This document shows positions 15,386-27,166 of a stretch of DNA of 64,000 nucleotides, piece after piece (position 1 is the stretch's first letter; each line of letters begins with the position of its first letter). The position numbers and the translations under genes are program-made. The stretch is from Marinomonas ushuaiensis DSM 15871 (GTDB taxonomy: Bacteria; Pseudomonadota; Gammaproteobacteria; Pseudomonadales; Marinomonadaceae): NCBI RefSeq assembly GCF_000521805.1, contig NZ_JAMB01000005.1, positions 62,001-126,000 of the forward strand, in the 5' to 3' direction. The notes below the pieces were generated by a model that saw only the letters and a list, made by a program, of their open reading frames with translations, was not told the DNA's origin and made no database searches.

Positions 15386-18001
15386 TTATTTATTAAAAAT
15401 GAAACCTTCTATTTTCAATAAATCTTTTGTCCATAACTCATAGGCTTTATTGTTTAAATGGAGTCTATCCCCTTCAAACAAATTTTCTTTAATCTCACCT
15501 TGTTGATCTAATAATGTGGAGAACAAATCAATGTATTTCGTGTTTGGTCGAGTCTTTGCCAAACGCTCTAATTGTAAATTGGTTTTCTCTATTGTTTGGC
15601 GCATTTTTAAACGAGCCGGGCTACATTTGATGCTAAGTAGCGTCACTGGAATTCCAGGAAGATGACGGTCTATTTTTTGTAAAAGCTCGATATAAAGTTC
15701 AACGACTTTATTGCAATCATAATGGTTGCCTATGTCATTATCTCCAGCGTAGATAACCAAAGAACGCGGTTTATGAGGTAAAATTATACGCTCAAAATAG
15801 TAAACACAGGCTTCTAGCGTCGCGCCACCAAACCCCAAGTTAATGGCATCTTTGTCACGGAAATGACGAGAGAAATCACTCCATAAGCGCATGGTTGATG
15901 AACCATAAAATGCAACAGGTTGTTCTTTATATTCTTGATGAGATAGATGGAATTCAAGTTCGCGGACGTCTGATTCAAACTCCACATCAATTTGGTTGAG
16001 GCTCATAACATTAGAACGATAGCCATTCTTGCCACTGAAAATAGGGTACTGGCGAATCTCTCTCGACAGTTCAACCGCTTCATTGACGTAACCCTTATAT
16101 TCTTCTTGATAGGCGATTAGGAAGTTAGTTAAGGCTTCCTTATCTTTGTAATCGACTTTGCTAGACAGTTTGAACGCAGGTTTTATGATTACAGTATAAA
16201 TATTGTGATCTGCACGCTTATCAAAATTCGCTACAACAATAGGAACGATCCATGGTTCATCGCTGCCCATAGAGCCTGCCACTTCAAACGCATGGGGTAA
16301 AAAAGTACCTGGAGACTGATGAGTACCAAAACTCTTACCTTCTGGAGAAATTATTAAGGGTAAGTTTTGTTTCAACGTTTCTTGAGATTGTTCAATGAAG
16401 TGGTCGTATTCTGGTGTGTCTCTGGTGAGATTTTCCCAACTGTTGATAAAAAGATTGCCAAAACGCTCATAGAAGTCGTCACGCCAGAACTCGCTTTCTT
16501 TACTACGGCGCACAACACGCTGTCCGGAAATGCCGTATTCATTGTCAATAATCATAGAACCAATGAATTGAGCATCCATAGAGAAACGGAAACCATTAGG
16601 TAAGCGGTTAGTTGGCGAGCCTAATAAATGGTTGTAAATAAACAAAGAACCGGCTTTTTTAGGTAAATTCTCCAACCCTTTAATAACATAAGGAACTTGT
16701 TGGAAGGCTTGTTTAAAAAGTTCTGTTCCTAGGCGTCTTGCGTCTAAGGCGGATGTTTCTTTAGGTAAACGGTTTATGCTGTCGTAAACATTTTGTAGAT
16801 GACGATAAAAGGCATTTTCGCGTTGTAAGTCTTTCAATATATCTAAACACATGCCCGAGATGGTTCTTTCTAGTACGCTGCCAAAGTGCAAACATTTGTA
16901 GAGTACGCCAAAGGCTTCATCTGTTGTGATTGCGCTTTTTAGCAACTCGCTGACTTTGTATAAAGGCGAGCTCACTGGTAAAAGAGCAGCATTTTGTTCA
17001 ATCACATTACAAACAGCTAAGGTTTCATCATTTGCAATTTGTGAAAGATAGCGCATTCGAGCGGCCAGTAAATGAGTGCCGACTAACCAAATAAGTCGAT
17101 ATAGATATTTTACAGAAAATTTGGGGTTATCTTTGAAAATGTCGAGAAGGTCATCTCGTTTAATAAATAAGACACTACTGTCCCTTGAGGAAATAATTGA
17201 GGTACGATTTTTTAGCGAAACATTTTCTGTTGTCCAAGACAATACCGTACCAGCACGAGAAATGGAGCGAGTGGTAATAATATCGCCCGAATCTGTTTGG
17301 TAACTTACGACAACCTTACCCTTGATCAGTAAATACAAACCATCTGCTGGTTGGTCTTGCTGAGATAAAATATCGCCTTGATGTGCTAATAATATAGATG
17401 ACTTTTTTGCCAGTGCGTGAACTTCAGCTTGAGTGAATGACTCACAAAATGGTGCGTAATTAAGCAAGTTGATTGCATCTTTTAGTGCATGAACTTGTTT
17501 TTCCGAATTAATCAGTGGACGAGTTTCTTCAAAAGCCAAAGATTCATTGGAAAAGAAAGGACGAGTTTGGTTTTGAATATTCGTTAAAACAGGCAGAGAT
17601 TCTTGGTAGACAAACTGCAAAAATTGATTTGCGAAGACGAAATTCGTATCCAGAATTTTTTGTAATTCAAGAATTGGCCAAACTAACAGCTTAGAAGATT
17701 TAGTTGCTGTAAATGTGGTTGCATAACGTGATGGATGTCGAAAAGCAGACCAACCAATAGGTGACATAACATGGTTGATTGAACCAACGTTATAAGATTT
17801 CCCTGACTCTTGAAGAGGAACTGATATCGCCACTTCACCTTCCAGAAGAAAGTAAATATGTTGACCGATCTCAAATTGTTTTGCTAATACATCGCCTGCT
17901 TTTAGTGTTTTGATACTCGCGAGATCTGTTAGTGAAGACGCTAATTCTGCGTCGATGTTGGCCATAAAAGGAAAAGCCAGTACTTGTGATTTAACGTCCA
18001 T
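15386..18001 (-). CDS. Two-CNMP-domain / acyltransferase-like / SGNH hydrolase fusion protein, 871 aa
   Basis: A four-part protein of unknown overall function. Residues about 10-120 and 190-300 look like two cyclic-nucleotide-binding beta-roll domains (LLEGEVAISVP and LLIKGKVVVSY are the jelly-roll repeats). Residues about 430-620 resemble a lysophospholipid acyltransferase domain: NH at 457-458 begins the usual NHxxxxD block but the Asp is not in place, while SPEGKSFG (552-559) fits the second acyltransferase block. Residues about 690-865 are an SGNH/GDSL hydrolase with all blocks: YGSST (Ser701), GFGGAT (Gly725), GDND (Asn755) and DRLH (Asp845, His848). There is no signal peptide or obvious TM segment, so it is cytoplasmic or peripheral. 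It lies 28 nt behind a flavin reductase-like gene. The architecture suggests nucleotide-regulated lipid turnover; that is inference. Confidence 0.82.
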   Translation of the reverse strand: MDVKSQVLAFPFMANIDAELASSLTDLASIKTLKAGDVLAKQFEIGQHIYFLLEGEVAISVPLQESGKSYNVGSINHVMSPIGWSAFRHPSRYATTFTATKSSKLLVWPILELQKILDTNFVFANQFLQFVYQESLPVLTNIQNQTRPFFSNESLAFEETRPLINSEKQVHALKDAINLLNYAPFCESFTQAEVHALAKKSSILLAHQGDILSQQDQPADGLYLLIKGKVVVSYQTDSGDIITTRSISRAGTVLSWTTENVSLKNRTSIISSRDSSVLFIKRDDLLDIFKDNPKFSVKYLYRLIWLVGTHLLAARMRYLSQIANDETLAVCNVIEQNAALLPVSSPLYKVSELLKSAITTDEAFGVLYKCLHFGSVLERTISGMCLDILKDLQRENAFYRHLQNVYDSINRLPKETSALDARRLGTELFKQAFQQVPYVIKGLENLPKKAGSLFIYNHLLGSPTNRLPNGFRFSMDAQFIGSMIIDNEYGISGQRVVRRSKESEFWRDDFYERFGNLFINSWENLTRDTPEYDHFIEQSQETLKQNLPLIISPEGKSFGTHQSPGTFLPHAFEVAGSMGSDEPWIVPIVVANFDKRADHNIYTVIIKPAFKLSSKVDYKDKEALTNFLIAYQEEYKGYVNEAVELSREIRQYPIFSGKNGYRSNVMSLNQIDVEFESDVRELEFHLSHQEYKEQPVAFYGSSTMRLWSDFSRHFRDKDAINLGFGGATLEACVYYFERIILPHKPRSLVIYAGDNDIGNHYDCNKVVELYIELLQKIDRHLPGIPVTLLSIKCSPARLKMRQTIEKTNLQLERLAKTRPNTKYIDLFSTLLDQQGEIKENLFEGDRLHLNNKAYELWTKDLLKIEGFIFNK

Positions 18002-18029
18002 CTTTGATACCTCGAAATTTTTTGTCGCT

Positions 18030-18638
18030 CTAGTTAGGGCGTTTAATCGTTACTGTTTCACCTAGCAGCGCGTAATCGTTACCGCCGAGTCGCGCCAGAG
18101 GGTTTAACTTTTTATTGTCGATGTGCGTGCGATTATTTTCTTCAGAGACCAGATCGTCATCAACGTATAAATCCAATATTTCTAAGTAAATTGCATTAAA
18201 TGGGGCGTTGCCAAATGTATGTATGTCAAATAATCGGCAGTGAATAGCGACTTTGGCTTCTGCAATACGAGGCAGTGTTTGGGTGAAATTGGTAAGTGAT
18301 ATTCCAGCTCGGGATAATTCAGATTCACCATAATCTAAATTAGCTGCACTCTCATTTACTGCGTTGGCTAGGTCGCCACTTGGAATATGCAAAACACATT
18401 CCTTTTCACGTATTAAGTTCTGTTTGGTATCTTTAGCAAGGCCATCCATTTTGTTTCCAATGGAAACCACTAGTAATGCAGGATCGGAAGAGATAGCAGA
18501 GAAATAGGAGAAAGGAGCAAGGTTAAAGCTGTTGTTTTCATTTTTCGTCATGATCCACGCGATTGGGCGAGGAGTAATGGTTTGAGTGATTAGGTGGTAG
18601 CGCTGATTGCCACTTAATTGATCAAACTGAAACCGCAT
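18030..18638 (-). CDS. Flavin reductase-like FMN-binding protein
   Basis: A 202-residue protein with the flavin reductase-like (split-barrel) domain: TPRPIAWIMT near 23-32, LAPFSYFSAISSDPALLVVSIG and a DGLAKDT motif are the family pattern for FMN binding. Members act as flavin reductases or bind FMN in oxygenase systems; the partner is unknown here. The gene ends 28 nt before the 871-residue fusion gene, so they probably share a transcript. A 130-bp gap separates it from the 2OG oxygenase gene downstream of holA, allowing its own promoter. Confidence 0.85.
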   Translation of the reverse strand: MRFQFDQLSGNQRYHLITQTITPRPIAWIMTKNENNSFNLAPFSYFSAISSDPALLVVSIGNKMDGLAKDTKQNLIREKECVLHIPSGDLANAVNESAANLDYGESELSRAGISLTNFTQTLPRIAEAKVAIHCRLFDIHTFGNAPFNAIYLEILDLYVDDDLVSEENNRTHIDNKKLNPLARLGGNDYALLGETVTIKRPN

Positions 18639-18767
18639 AAACTTACCTCATAGTAATAAAAATAGTTAGAAACCTGTCTAGTTAAATTACTACAAATACT
18701 CGTCCATTGTGAATGCTTGAGTGTAAGTTTATGAAATTAATCTTAAAGCCAACTTTAAAGAAACAAA

Positions 18768-19424
18768 TTAATAAGCTTCAATGATGCTGTTAAACGCAAT
18801 AACCACTCGATCTTTTTGGCCAAAGTATGGCAAAGCTGAGTGCTTTAGATAAGAAGGAAAAATCACAATTTGCCCTTCGGTTGGGGTAAAGTCCCAGACG
18901 CCTTGGCTACCTAAATAGGCTGTACCAGGATCTGCATAATGTTCTGCATTGGCTCTAGGATCATAAAATCGATTGAGGCCGCCTTTGCCTTCGTCTTTTG
19001 CATCACCGGGTTCAAGGTAATAAATCCCACACCATGAACAATTAGGGTGAGAGTGTACGTCGTGGTAACCACCATTTTGCGTCACGTGATACCAAGATTC
19101 TATAATATGCGCGTCAGCTTCCATGTCTTCAGGCCAAAATGCCTTATTAACAGACGCTGCAATTTCAAGAATAAGCTCTTCAAAAGTCCGCTTCGCTTCC
19201 ATGATATTGGCGTCAGCTAGTTCTAAAAAGTCTAAAGTACTTTCATGCAATGCGTGCTTTGCTTTAGGCGCGACTCGGCTTTCAATTGCTATGGTTTGTG
19301 CTGCTTTCTGTTGATAAACAGCAGCTAACAAGGCGTCTTTTAAGAAATCATGATCTGGCATTTGAGTAACGTAAAGTGGAGTTGTCCAAACGTTAATTTC
19401 TTCGATGATGGGAGTATCGATCAT
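18768..19424 (-). CDS. 2-oxoglutarate-Fe(II) oxygenase family protein
   Basis: Predicted dioxygenase of the 2OG-Fe(II) superfamily, in the TIGR02466-like group. The double-stranded beta-helix core carries HSHPNCSWCGIYYL (iron-binding His near 124-126), NRFYDPR, and a distal KHSALPYFGQKDR with His195 and Arg206, the latter probably binding 2-oxoglutarate. The ORF extends upstream to 19514, overlapping holA. I choose the internal ATG at 19424 (MIDTPII), which has a GAGG just ahead and leaves a 44-nt gap to holA. It gives 218 residues. The substrate is unknown. It is probably the last gene of the leuS-lptE-holA transcript. Confidence 0.8.
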   Translation of the reverse strand: MIDTPIIEEINVWTTPLYVTQMPDHDFLKDALLAAVYQQKAAQTIAIESRVAPKAKHALHESTLDFLELADANIMEAKRTFEELILEIAASVNKAFWPEDMEADAHIIESWYHVTQNGGYHDVHSHPNCSWCGIYYLEPGDAKDEGKGGLNRFYDPRANAEHYADPGTAYLGSQGVWDFTPTEGQIVIFPSYLKHSALPYFGQKDRVVIAFNSIIEAY

Positions 19425-19468
19425 ATCCTCTAAGCCTATCTGAAAATTATATTGGGGTTGTTTTAATA

Positions 19469-20500
19469 TTAAACAGGTAAATCCAGCTCTGTCACAACGG
19501 GTTTGTAGCCACAAAACATCATGACAAGATTGCGAAATCCGGTGTTGATATCGGGCCCTTCTAAGCCTTTGACAGTTTTGTCCATAAGGGCTAGATAGTT
19601 TTGCATATAAGGTAGGGTAATCTTGTTGTGACGTGACATAGCGCTTTCATAAAAGGTAACGCGTTTGTCCCAAATTCTTTCTGCTTGGCAAGCTTGACGT
19701 AAGCTGGAGGACTGCATGGCTTGTAAAAGGTTGGCTAAAGTTTGAATTTCTCTGTTAAACAACCAAAGAATAATGTTGGGCTCGACGCCTTCACCAAGCA
19801 GTTGATTTAAGCAATGCATGGCGTCTTTTGCTTTGCCCATTAAAATCCGGTCACTGAGGTCGTAAATGGAGTAGCGGCTACTATCCGATACGGCGGCAAT
19901 GACATTTTCTTCGGTGATTTTAGCGCCAGGGCCATGGGAAAGAGCCAGTTTTTCGAGCTCTTGGGAAAGAGCGAGTAAGTTACCTTCACTACGCTCAGCG
20001 ATTATGCTGGCAGCATCGCGAGTCAAAGAAAGCTCAAGCGTTTGTGCTTTTTGTTGTATCCATGTTGGTAAACGGCTGGCGTCGATAGGCCAAATTTGAA
20101 CAAAAACACCTTGTGACTCTAACTGTGTGAACCATTTTGCTTTTTGTGTGCGTGCGTCAATCTTAGGAATTGTCAGTAAAATCGTGTTGTCTTCGCTAAG
20201 AGACTGACCAAGTTGGGCTAAAGCTTTACTGTGCTTTTCACCCATTTTATCTATCTGAATATCAAACAGGCGGCGATTTGAAAAGAGAGACAAACTTTGG
20301 TTTTCATTAATAACGTCTTGCCAATCAAACTGAGCATCAGCGACATAACGTAGACGTTCCTCAATTTGATGGGATTGAGCGGCTTTACGTATGCTATCAG
20401 CGGCTTCTTGGCACAATAAAACCTCGTCCCCCGAAATAATATACAAGGGGGCGAGGTTTTTTTTGAGTTGTTGTTCTAGTTGATCAACTCGAACTTTCAT
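19469..20500 (-). CDS. holA: DNA polymerase III delta subunit HolA
   Basis: Clamp-loader subunit that opens the beta sliding clamp. The 343-residue product has the HolA opening MKVRVDQLEQQLKKNLAPLYIISGDEVLLCQEA, an AAA+-like fold without a functional Walker A, and the conserved late segment LLGEGVEPNIILWLFNREIQTL. The order leuS-lptE-holA is the classical gammaproteobacterial arrangement. It lies 50 nt after lptE and is likely co-transcribed. Confidence 0.94.
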   Translation of the reverse strand: MKVRVDQLEQQLKKNLAPLYIISGDEVLLCQEAADSIRKAAQSHQIEERLRYVADAQFDWQDVINENQSLSLFSNRRLFDIQIDKMGEKHSKALAQLGQSLSEDNTILLTIPKIDARTQKAKWFTQLESQGVFVQIWPIDASRLPTWIQQKAQTLELSLTRDAASIIAERSEGNLLALSQELEKLALSHGPGAKITEENVIAAVSDSSRYSIYDLSDRILMGKAKDAMHCLNQLLGEGVEPNIILWLFNREIQTLANLLQAMQSSSLRQACQAERIWDKRVTFYESAMSRHNKITLPYMQNYLALMDKTVKGLEGPDINTGFRNLVMMFCGYKPVVTELDLPV

Positions 20501-20550
20501 GTCTTTTACCTAAAAAAAAGCCTAAATGATGCGCTTAAATGTCATGCTGG

Positions 20551-21066
20551 TTAAAGCGGGGCATAACTTAGGTCACTAACAAGCTGAGTGGCTAATACCT
20601 CGTACATTTCTTCTGTTTGAGCTGTGTTATAAGACAGTTTTGCACTTTCTTCGCCGTCTTGATTGGTCAAGGTTTTACTTGTGCTGATCGATCTAGGGCC
20701 ATACACGGATTTTCCATCATTTTGACGAACAAAATAATGGCCTTTTAATACTCTGTGTACTTGTGATGTATCATTTGACGAGTTAGTGGCTAGCTCGGTA
20801 TCAGATAAAGTTATTGGGTTGATTTTTAGCTCTAATGTATTCTCAGTCGCATTTACTTTTTCTACAACCGTTGCACCTGCTTTGTTTAATGCAATGCGCA
20901 ATGCACGATCGAAATTATCTGATCCGCTTTGAGAATTGATTGTGAGTATTTTAAGCTGTGTTGGAAGCTCAACTAGGCCACGTAAATGAAAGCCGCAAGC
21001 GACAAGGCTCATGGTTAACAATGCAAGTAAAAGTAGGCGAGAAGCCTGTTTGAATCTGATTACCAT
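20551..21066 (-). CDS. lptE: LPS-assembly lipoprotein LptE
   Basis: Outer-membrane lipoprotein that plugs LptD and helps place lipopolysaccharide on the cell surface. The 171-residue product has a basic N-terminus, a hydrophobic stretch, and lipobox SLVACGFHLRG, where CGFHLRG is the LptE hallmark. Position between leuS and holA confirms the identity. The sequence is otherwise diverged, as is usual for LptE. Confidence 0.94.
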   Translation of the reverse strand: MVIRFKQASRLLLLALLTMSLVACGFHLRGLVELPTQLKILTINSQSGSDNFDRALRIALNKAGATVVEKVNATENTLELKINPITLSDTELATNSSNDTSQVHRVLKGHYFVRQNDGKSVYGPRSISTSKTLTNQDGEESAKLSYNTAQTEEMYEVLATQLVSDLSYAPL

Positions 21067-21129
21067 ATACCTAGTCTCTATTTTGTAAAGAAAATAAGGG
21101 ACGACAGAGTCATCCCTTAAGAGCCTAAC

Positions 21130-23646
<2,517 letters not shown>

Positions 23647-23754
23647 TTATAACGACATAGCGCAAGATAATGCTGAAATGGCCAACAGAGTTTGAAAATA
23701 TACGCTATTTTATAGAGATGAAGCCTTAATTAGAAGGTGCATGGAGAAGGAGTT

Positions 23755-24183
23755 ATGAAATCTATGAAAAAAGATTCACCAAAAAGCGCAAAGAGTTCTG
23801 ATTTAGTCGAAGAAGCGCGTAAGACATTAGTCGGGGCTAAGGATTGGTTGGTTGAAGATGTCTCTCTAATGACAGCGTACTGGCACGACAAAATGGGTTA
23901 TACCGAAGCCTGGGTCAATGCCAATTGGCACCTTGTGCTTGATGAAGGGCATGAGCTTATTGAAGAGTTAGATGAAAAAGAAGATACCGCTTTGTTATGG
24001 CTAATTAATCACGCCAATAATAATCCAGTGCCTTTAGAGCAATGTCATGTGGTTGGTAGCTTGGTTGAAGCGGGAACTTACCATTGCATGTCTTGTGGTC
24101 ATGACAATGTATTGGAAACTCAGCAGGCATTAGCGCCTTGTGAAATATGTCACTATGGTTTGATGTCGACCCATCAGCAATAA
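23755..24183 (+). CDS. ybeL: YbeL-like zinc-ribbon protein (DUF1451)
   Basis: A small cytoplasmic protein of the YbeL/DUF1451 family, with a helical N-terminal two-thirds and a C-terminal zinc ribbon (CMSCGHDN ... CEICH, two CxxC pairs). Its function is unknown; the E. coli gene is also near leuS. The longest frame begins with a GTG at 23737, but the ATG at 23755 is preceded by GGAGAAGGAG at good spacing, so I use it (142 residues). Confidence 0.85.
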   Translation: MKSMKKDSPKSAKSSDLVEEARKTLVGAKDWLVEDVSLMTAYWHDKMGYTEAWVNANWHLVLDEGHELIEELDEKEDTALLWLINHANNNPVPLEQCHVVGSLVEAGTYHCMSCGHDNVLETQQALAPCEICHYGLMSTHQQ

Positions 24184-24202
24184 TAATCTAGACCATAAAA
24201 CA

Positions 24203-24231
24203 AGCGACTCTAATTGAGTCGCTCGTTTTTT
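24203..24231. terminator. Bidirectional terminator between ybeL and lnt
   Basis: An 8-bp perfect stem AGCGACTC / GAGTCGCT (24203-24210 and 24216-24223), loop TAATT, followed by CG and six T on the plus strand. On the minus strand it is followed by TGTTTTA, so it can end both genes. Confidence 0.88.
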
Positions 24232-24246
24232 GTCGCAATTTATTAT

Positions 24247-25821
24247 TTATGACATATTTTTATTTCTGATGAGCAAGCCACTTAAAAACGAAAACGCCAC
24301 GCAGAACATAAGTAAGGTAATCGTCGGCCAATAACCCCACTGGACATAAGGCGTGATGCCTGTGAAGGCTTTGGCTTCAGCTGTTAAGGTTGTTTTTTCA
24401 AATTGTGGCGCTTGAGCAACAATCTTTCCTTTCTCATTAATAAATGCGGTAATTCCTGTATTGGTTGCTCGAATCAAATAACGACCTGCTTCTTTTGCTC
24501 TAAATTGGGCGATTTGTAAGTGCTGCCAAGGACCAAAAGACGTACCAAACCAACCGTCGTTACTGATGGTGACTAAAAAATCGCTGTCTCGCACTATGCG
24601 TCTAACCTGTTCCGCGTAGACAATCTCATAGCAGATAAAAGGTGCAATTCCCCATTCACCGACTTGGAGAACAGGTTGGTTGTCGTCACCAGATTTGAAG
24701 TTGGAAATAGGCATGCCAAACACATCGAGAATAGGGCCGATATACTCAGCAAGAGGGATGTATTCACCGAATGGAACCAGCCTTTGCTTGTAGTAAAGAC
24801 CAAAACCATTACCAGTTGCCCAAATTGCATTGTAGTAGTCTTTTCCATCATCACTGACATCAGGGACGCCTGTAATTAAGGTTGTGTTGCTTTCAGTCAA
24901 TTCCTCTCTGAAAGAGGTGAGATGGGGTCTTATCTGAGAATAAGCATACGTAATTGCTGTTTCTGGCCAAACAACAAGGTCGCTGTCTAAATGCCTCATG
25001 GTTGCTTGCTGGTAATCAGCAAGAGATGTGCTAGCTGTTTGAGCAAGCCATTTTTCATCTTGCTCTACATTGCCTTGAACCAAAGTGGTTTTTAATGTGC
25101 CTGTTTGTTCTACCCATGAAGCAGGAAAGTAACTTAAGAAAGCCGATCCAATCCAAATAGTAAAGACAGTTAAAACAGGAATAACTTGATTGGTTCTTTT
25201 TAATAGTAGGCTAGCAATGGTGCTGGATGTGAGTATTACACAAACACTTGATAGCCAAATGCCGCCGATAGGGAGCAATTCGAACAACCAGGTATTTTCA
25301 ATGGCGTAGCCTGGTAGTAACCAAGGAAAGCCAGTAAATAATGTGCCTCTAGCAAATTCCCCCAATATCAGTACAAGTGTTATCCATAGGCTGGTCGGTA
25401 GCTGAGAGAAACGGTGCATCAAGCGCCATGATAGCCATGCTGAAAATGCCCAAAATAGACAAAGCACTGAAACAAAAGCAAGGGTGATGATGCCAGCAAT
25501 AAAAACACCGACTTGGCCATATTCTGCAATACTGACATAGACCCAAGAAACGCCAGTTCCAAAAAAACCTAGCGCAACGGAAGAGCCTCTCCAGCAAGCG
25601 GTTTTTGCGCTCGGGCTTGTAATAACAAGCAGGCTGAAAACGATTAGGCTAATGAAATAACCTGGCCAGAAATGAAAAGGTGAAAAGCTTGTAACGCCCA
25701 ATGCACCTGACATTATACCAATAAGAACAAGTAACTTAGGTGGAAGTGTCGCGAGCAGTGAGAAAAAGCGAGGCTCCCACCCCGTTGTCGTGTTGGTTAG
25801 GTCGGGGTGAGATGATGACAT
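24247..25821 (-). CDS. lnt: Apolipoprotein N-acyltransferase Lnt
   Basis: Adds the third acyl chain to lipoproteins at the periplasmic face of the inner membrane. Several N-terminal hydrophobic helices are followed by the periplasmic nitrilase-like domain with Glu in WPETAITYA, Lys in KQRLVPFGEY and the nucleophile Cys in FICYEIVYAE, and a final TM segment. The ORF reaches upstream to 25974 inside ybeX, but the ATG at 25821 (MSSSHPDLT) lies 1 nt after the ybeX stop and gives the normal length of 524 residues. It is the last gene of the miaB-phoH-ybeY-ybeX-lnt operon. Confidence 0.95.
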   Translation of the reverse strand: MSSSHPDLTNTTTGWEPRFFSLLATLPPKLLVLIGIMSGALGVTSFSPFHFWPGYFISLIVFSLLVITSPSAKTACWRGSSVALGFFGTGVSWVYVSIAEYGQVGVFIAGIITLAFVSVLCLFWAFSAWLSWRLMHRFSQLPTSLWITLVLILGEFARGTLFTGFPWLLPGYAIENTWLFELLPIGGIWLSSVCVILTSSTIASLLLKRTNQVIPVLTVFTIWIGSAFLSYFPASWVEQTGTLKTTLVQGNVEQDEKWLAQTASTSLADYQQATMRHLDSDLVVWPETAITYAYSQIRPHLTSFREELTESNTTLITGVPDVSDDGKDYYNAIWATGNGFGLYYKQRLVPFGEYIPLAEYIGPILDVFGMPISNFKSGDDNQPVLQVGEWGIAPFICYEIVYAEQVRRIVRDSDFLVTISNDGWFGTSFGPWQHLQIAQFRAKEAGRYLIRATNTGITAFINEKGKIVAQAPQFEKTTLTAEAKAFTGITPYVQWGYWPTITLLMFCVAFSFLSGLLIRNKNMS

Positions 25822-25822
25822 A

Positions 25823-26689
25823 TTAATCTGTTGATTCTTGTGGTGATTTCGATACCTGAATTGTTTTGACGCGTCGTCCATCCGATTTAATAATACGGAA
25901 ATGAAAGTCACTAAAGAGCAACTCTTCATCACGTAACGGTACATGGCCAAATTGTTGGACGAGAATGCCGCCAATAGTGTCGAACTCTTCTTCGTTTAGT
26001 TCGACTTTAAAGAACTCATTAAAGTCTTCAATTGTGCATAGTGCAGGCACAAGATAAACGCCAGGTTCTTGAGTGATTTGAATGCCCTCATTGTCTAGCT
26101 TGTCCGTCTCGTCTTCAATTTCACCAACGATTTGTTCAAGTACATCTTCAATGGTTACTAAGCCAGAAACACTGCCGTATTCGTCTAAGACGAGCGCCAT
26201 GTGATAACGCTTAGTTCTAAAATCATTAAGCAACACGTTTAAGCGTTTACTTTCGGGAATAAAGTTAGCAGGGCGCAGACGCGCTAAAATATCGTCTATT
26301 GTGATGTCGCCGTCTTTGAATAAAAGCGGAAGAAGGTCTTTTGCTAATAAAACGCCAAGAATTTCGTCTGAATCTTCGCCAACAACAGGGAAGCGTGAAT
26401 GAGAAGAGTCAATAACTTTTCGGAGTGAGGTTTTAGGGTCATCCTCAGATTTGATGATCACCATTTGGGATGGTGGAATCATGATATCACGAGCTTGTAC
26501 TTCAGATACTTCTAACGCACCTTCTACAATCGTAAAGGCATCACGATCTATAATGTCGGATTTTACGGCAGCTTCTAGGAATTTAACAATATCACCACGG
26601 TTTTGTGGTTCATCATTAAAGGCGTGTGTTAAACGCTCAAACCAAGATTTTTGTTGATCGTTGGATACACTCGATCGGTCATCGCTCAT
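25823..26689 (-). CDS. ybeX: YbeX/CorC-family CBS-domain protein
   Basis: Cytosolic CorC-like protein, linked in the literature to Mg2+/Co2+ efflux and to ribosome function. In the 288-residue product two CBS domains (about 65-190, with VQARDIMIPPSQMV at the start) precede the C-terminal CorC_HlyC domain (about 205-280, with FDTIGGILVQQFGHVP). Unlike full CorB-type proteins it lacks the DUF21 membrane domain. Its place between ybeY and lnt is the standard gammaproteobacterial order. Confidence 0.94.
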   Translation of the reverse strand: MSDDRSSVSNDQQKSWFERLTHAFNDEPQNRGDIVKFLEAAVKSDIIDRDAFTIVEGALEVSEVQARDIMIPPSQMVIIKSEDDPKTSLRKVIDSSHSRFPVVGEDSDEILGVLLAKDLLPLLFKDGDITIDDILARLRPANFIPESKRLNVLLNDFRTKRYHMALVLDEYGSVSGLVTIEDVLEQIVGEIEDETDKLDNEGIQITQEPGVYLVPALCTIEDFNEFFKVELNEEEFDTIGGILVQQFGHVPLRDEELLFSDFHFRIIKSDGRRVKTIQVSKSPQESTD

Positions 26690-26701
26690 TAGGGTGTTAA
26701 C

Positions 26702-27166
26702 TCACTCTTTTATCAAATAGGGATCGGAAATAGCTAAGGAAGCAAGCAATTTTGTTTCAATCGCTTCCATTTCATCTGCTTCATCGTCATTTATATGGTC
26801 ATATCCGCGTAAATGCAAGATGCCATGAATCGTCATATGTGCCCAATGATGAAGTAATTCTTTTTTTTGCTCTTTTGCTTCTTTCTCTACAACTTGAGTG
26901 CAGATGACTAGATCGCCCAATAATGGCAGGTCTAAGCCCGGTGGTGCCTCAAAAGGAAAAGAAAGAACATTAGTTGATTTGTCTTTGCCTCTGTACTCGT
27001 GATTGAGCGCGTGGCTTTCTTCTTCATCAACGATACGAATGGTGACTTCAAACTCTTCTCCAACAGTAGGTAAGGCTTTCTCAACCCAAAGCCTGAAATC
27101 CGCTTCACTAGGTAAATGATTAACGGCTTCTGTTGCAATTTGTAGGTCCAGCTCCAAATGCGGCAT
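26702..27166 (-). CDS. ybeY: Endoribonuclease YbeY
   Basis: Zinc-dependent endoribonuclease acting in 16S rRNA 3'-end maturation and ribosome quality control. The three-histidine signature [15 protein letters not shown] is intact, as is the conserved [15 protein letters not shown] segment with Arg. The start codon overlaps the phoH stop by one base (TAATG), implying translational coupling. Confidence 0.96.
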   Translation of the reverse strand: MPHLELDLQIATEAVNHLPSEADFRLWVEKALPTVGEEFEVTIRIVDEEESHALNHEYRGKDKSTNVLSFPFEAPPGLDLPLLGDLVICTQVVEKEAKEQKKELLHHWAHMTIHGILHLRGYDHINDDEADEMEAIETKLLASLAISDPYLIKE

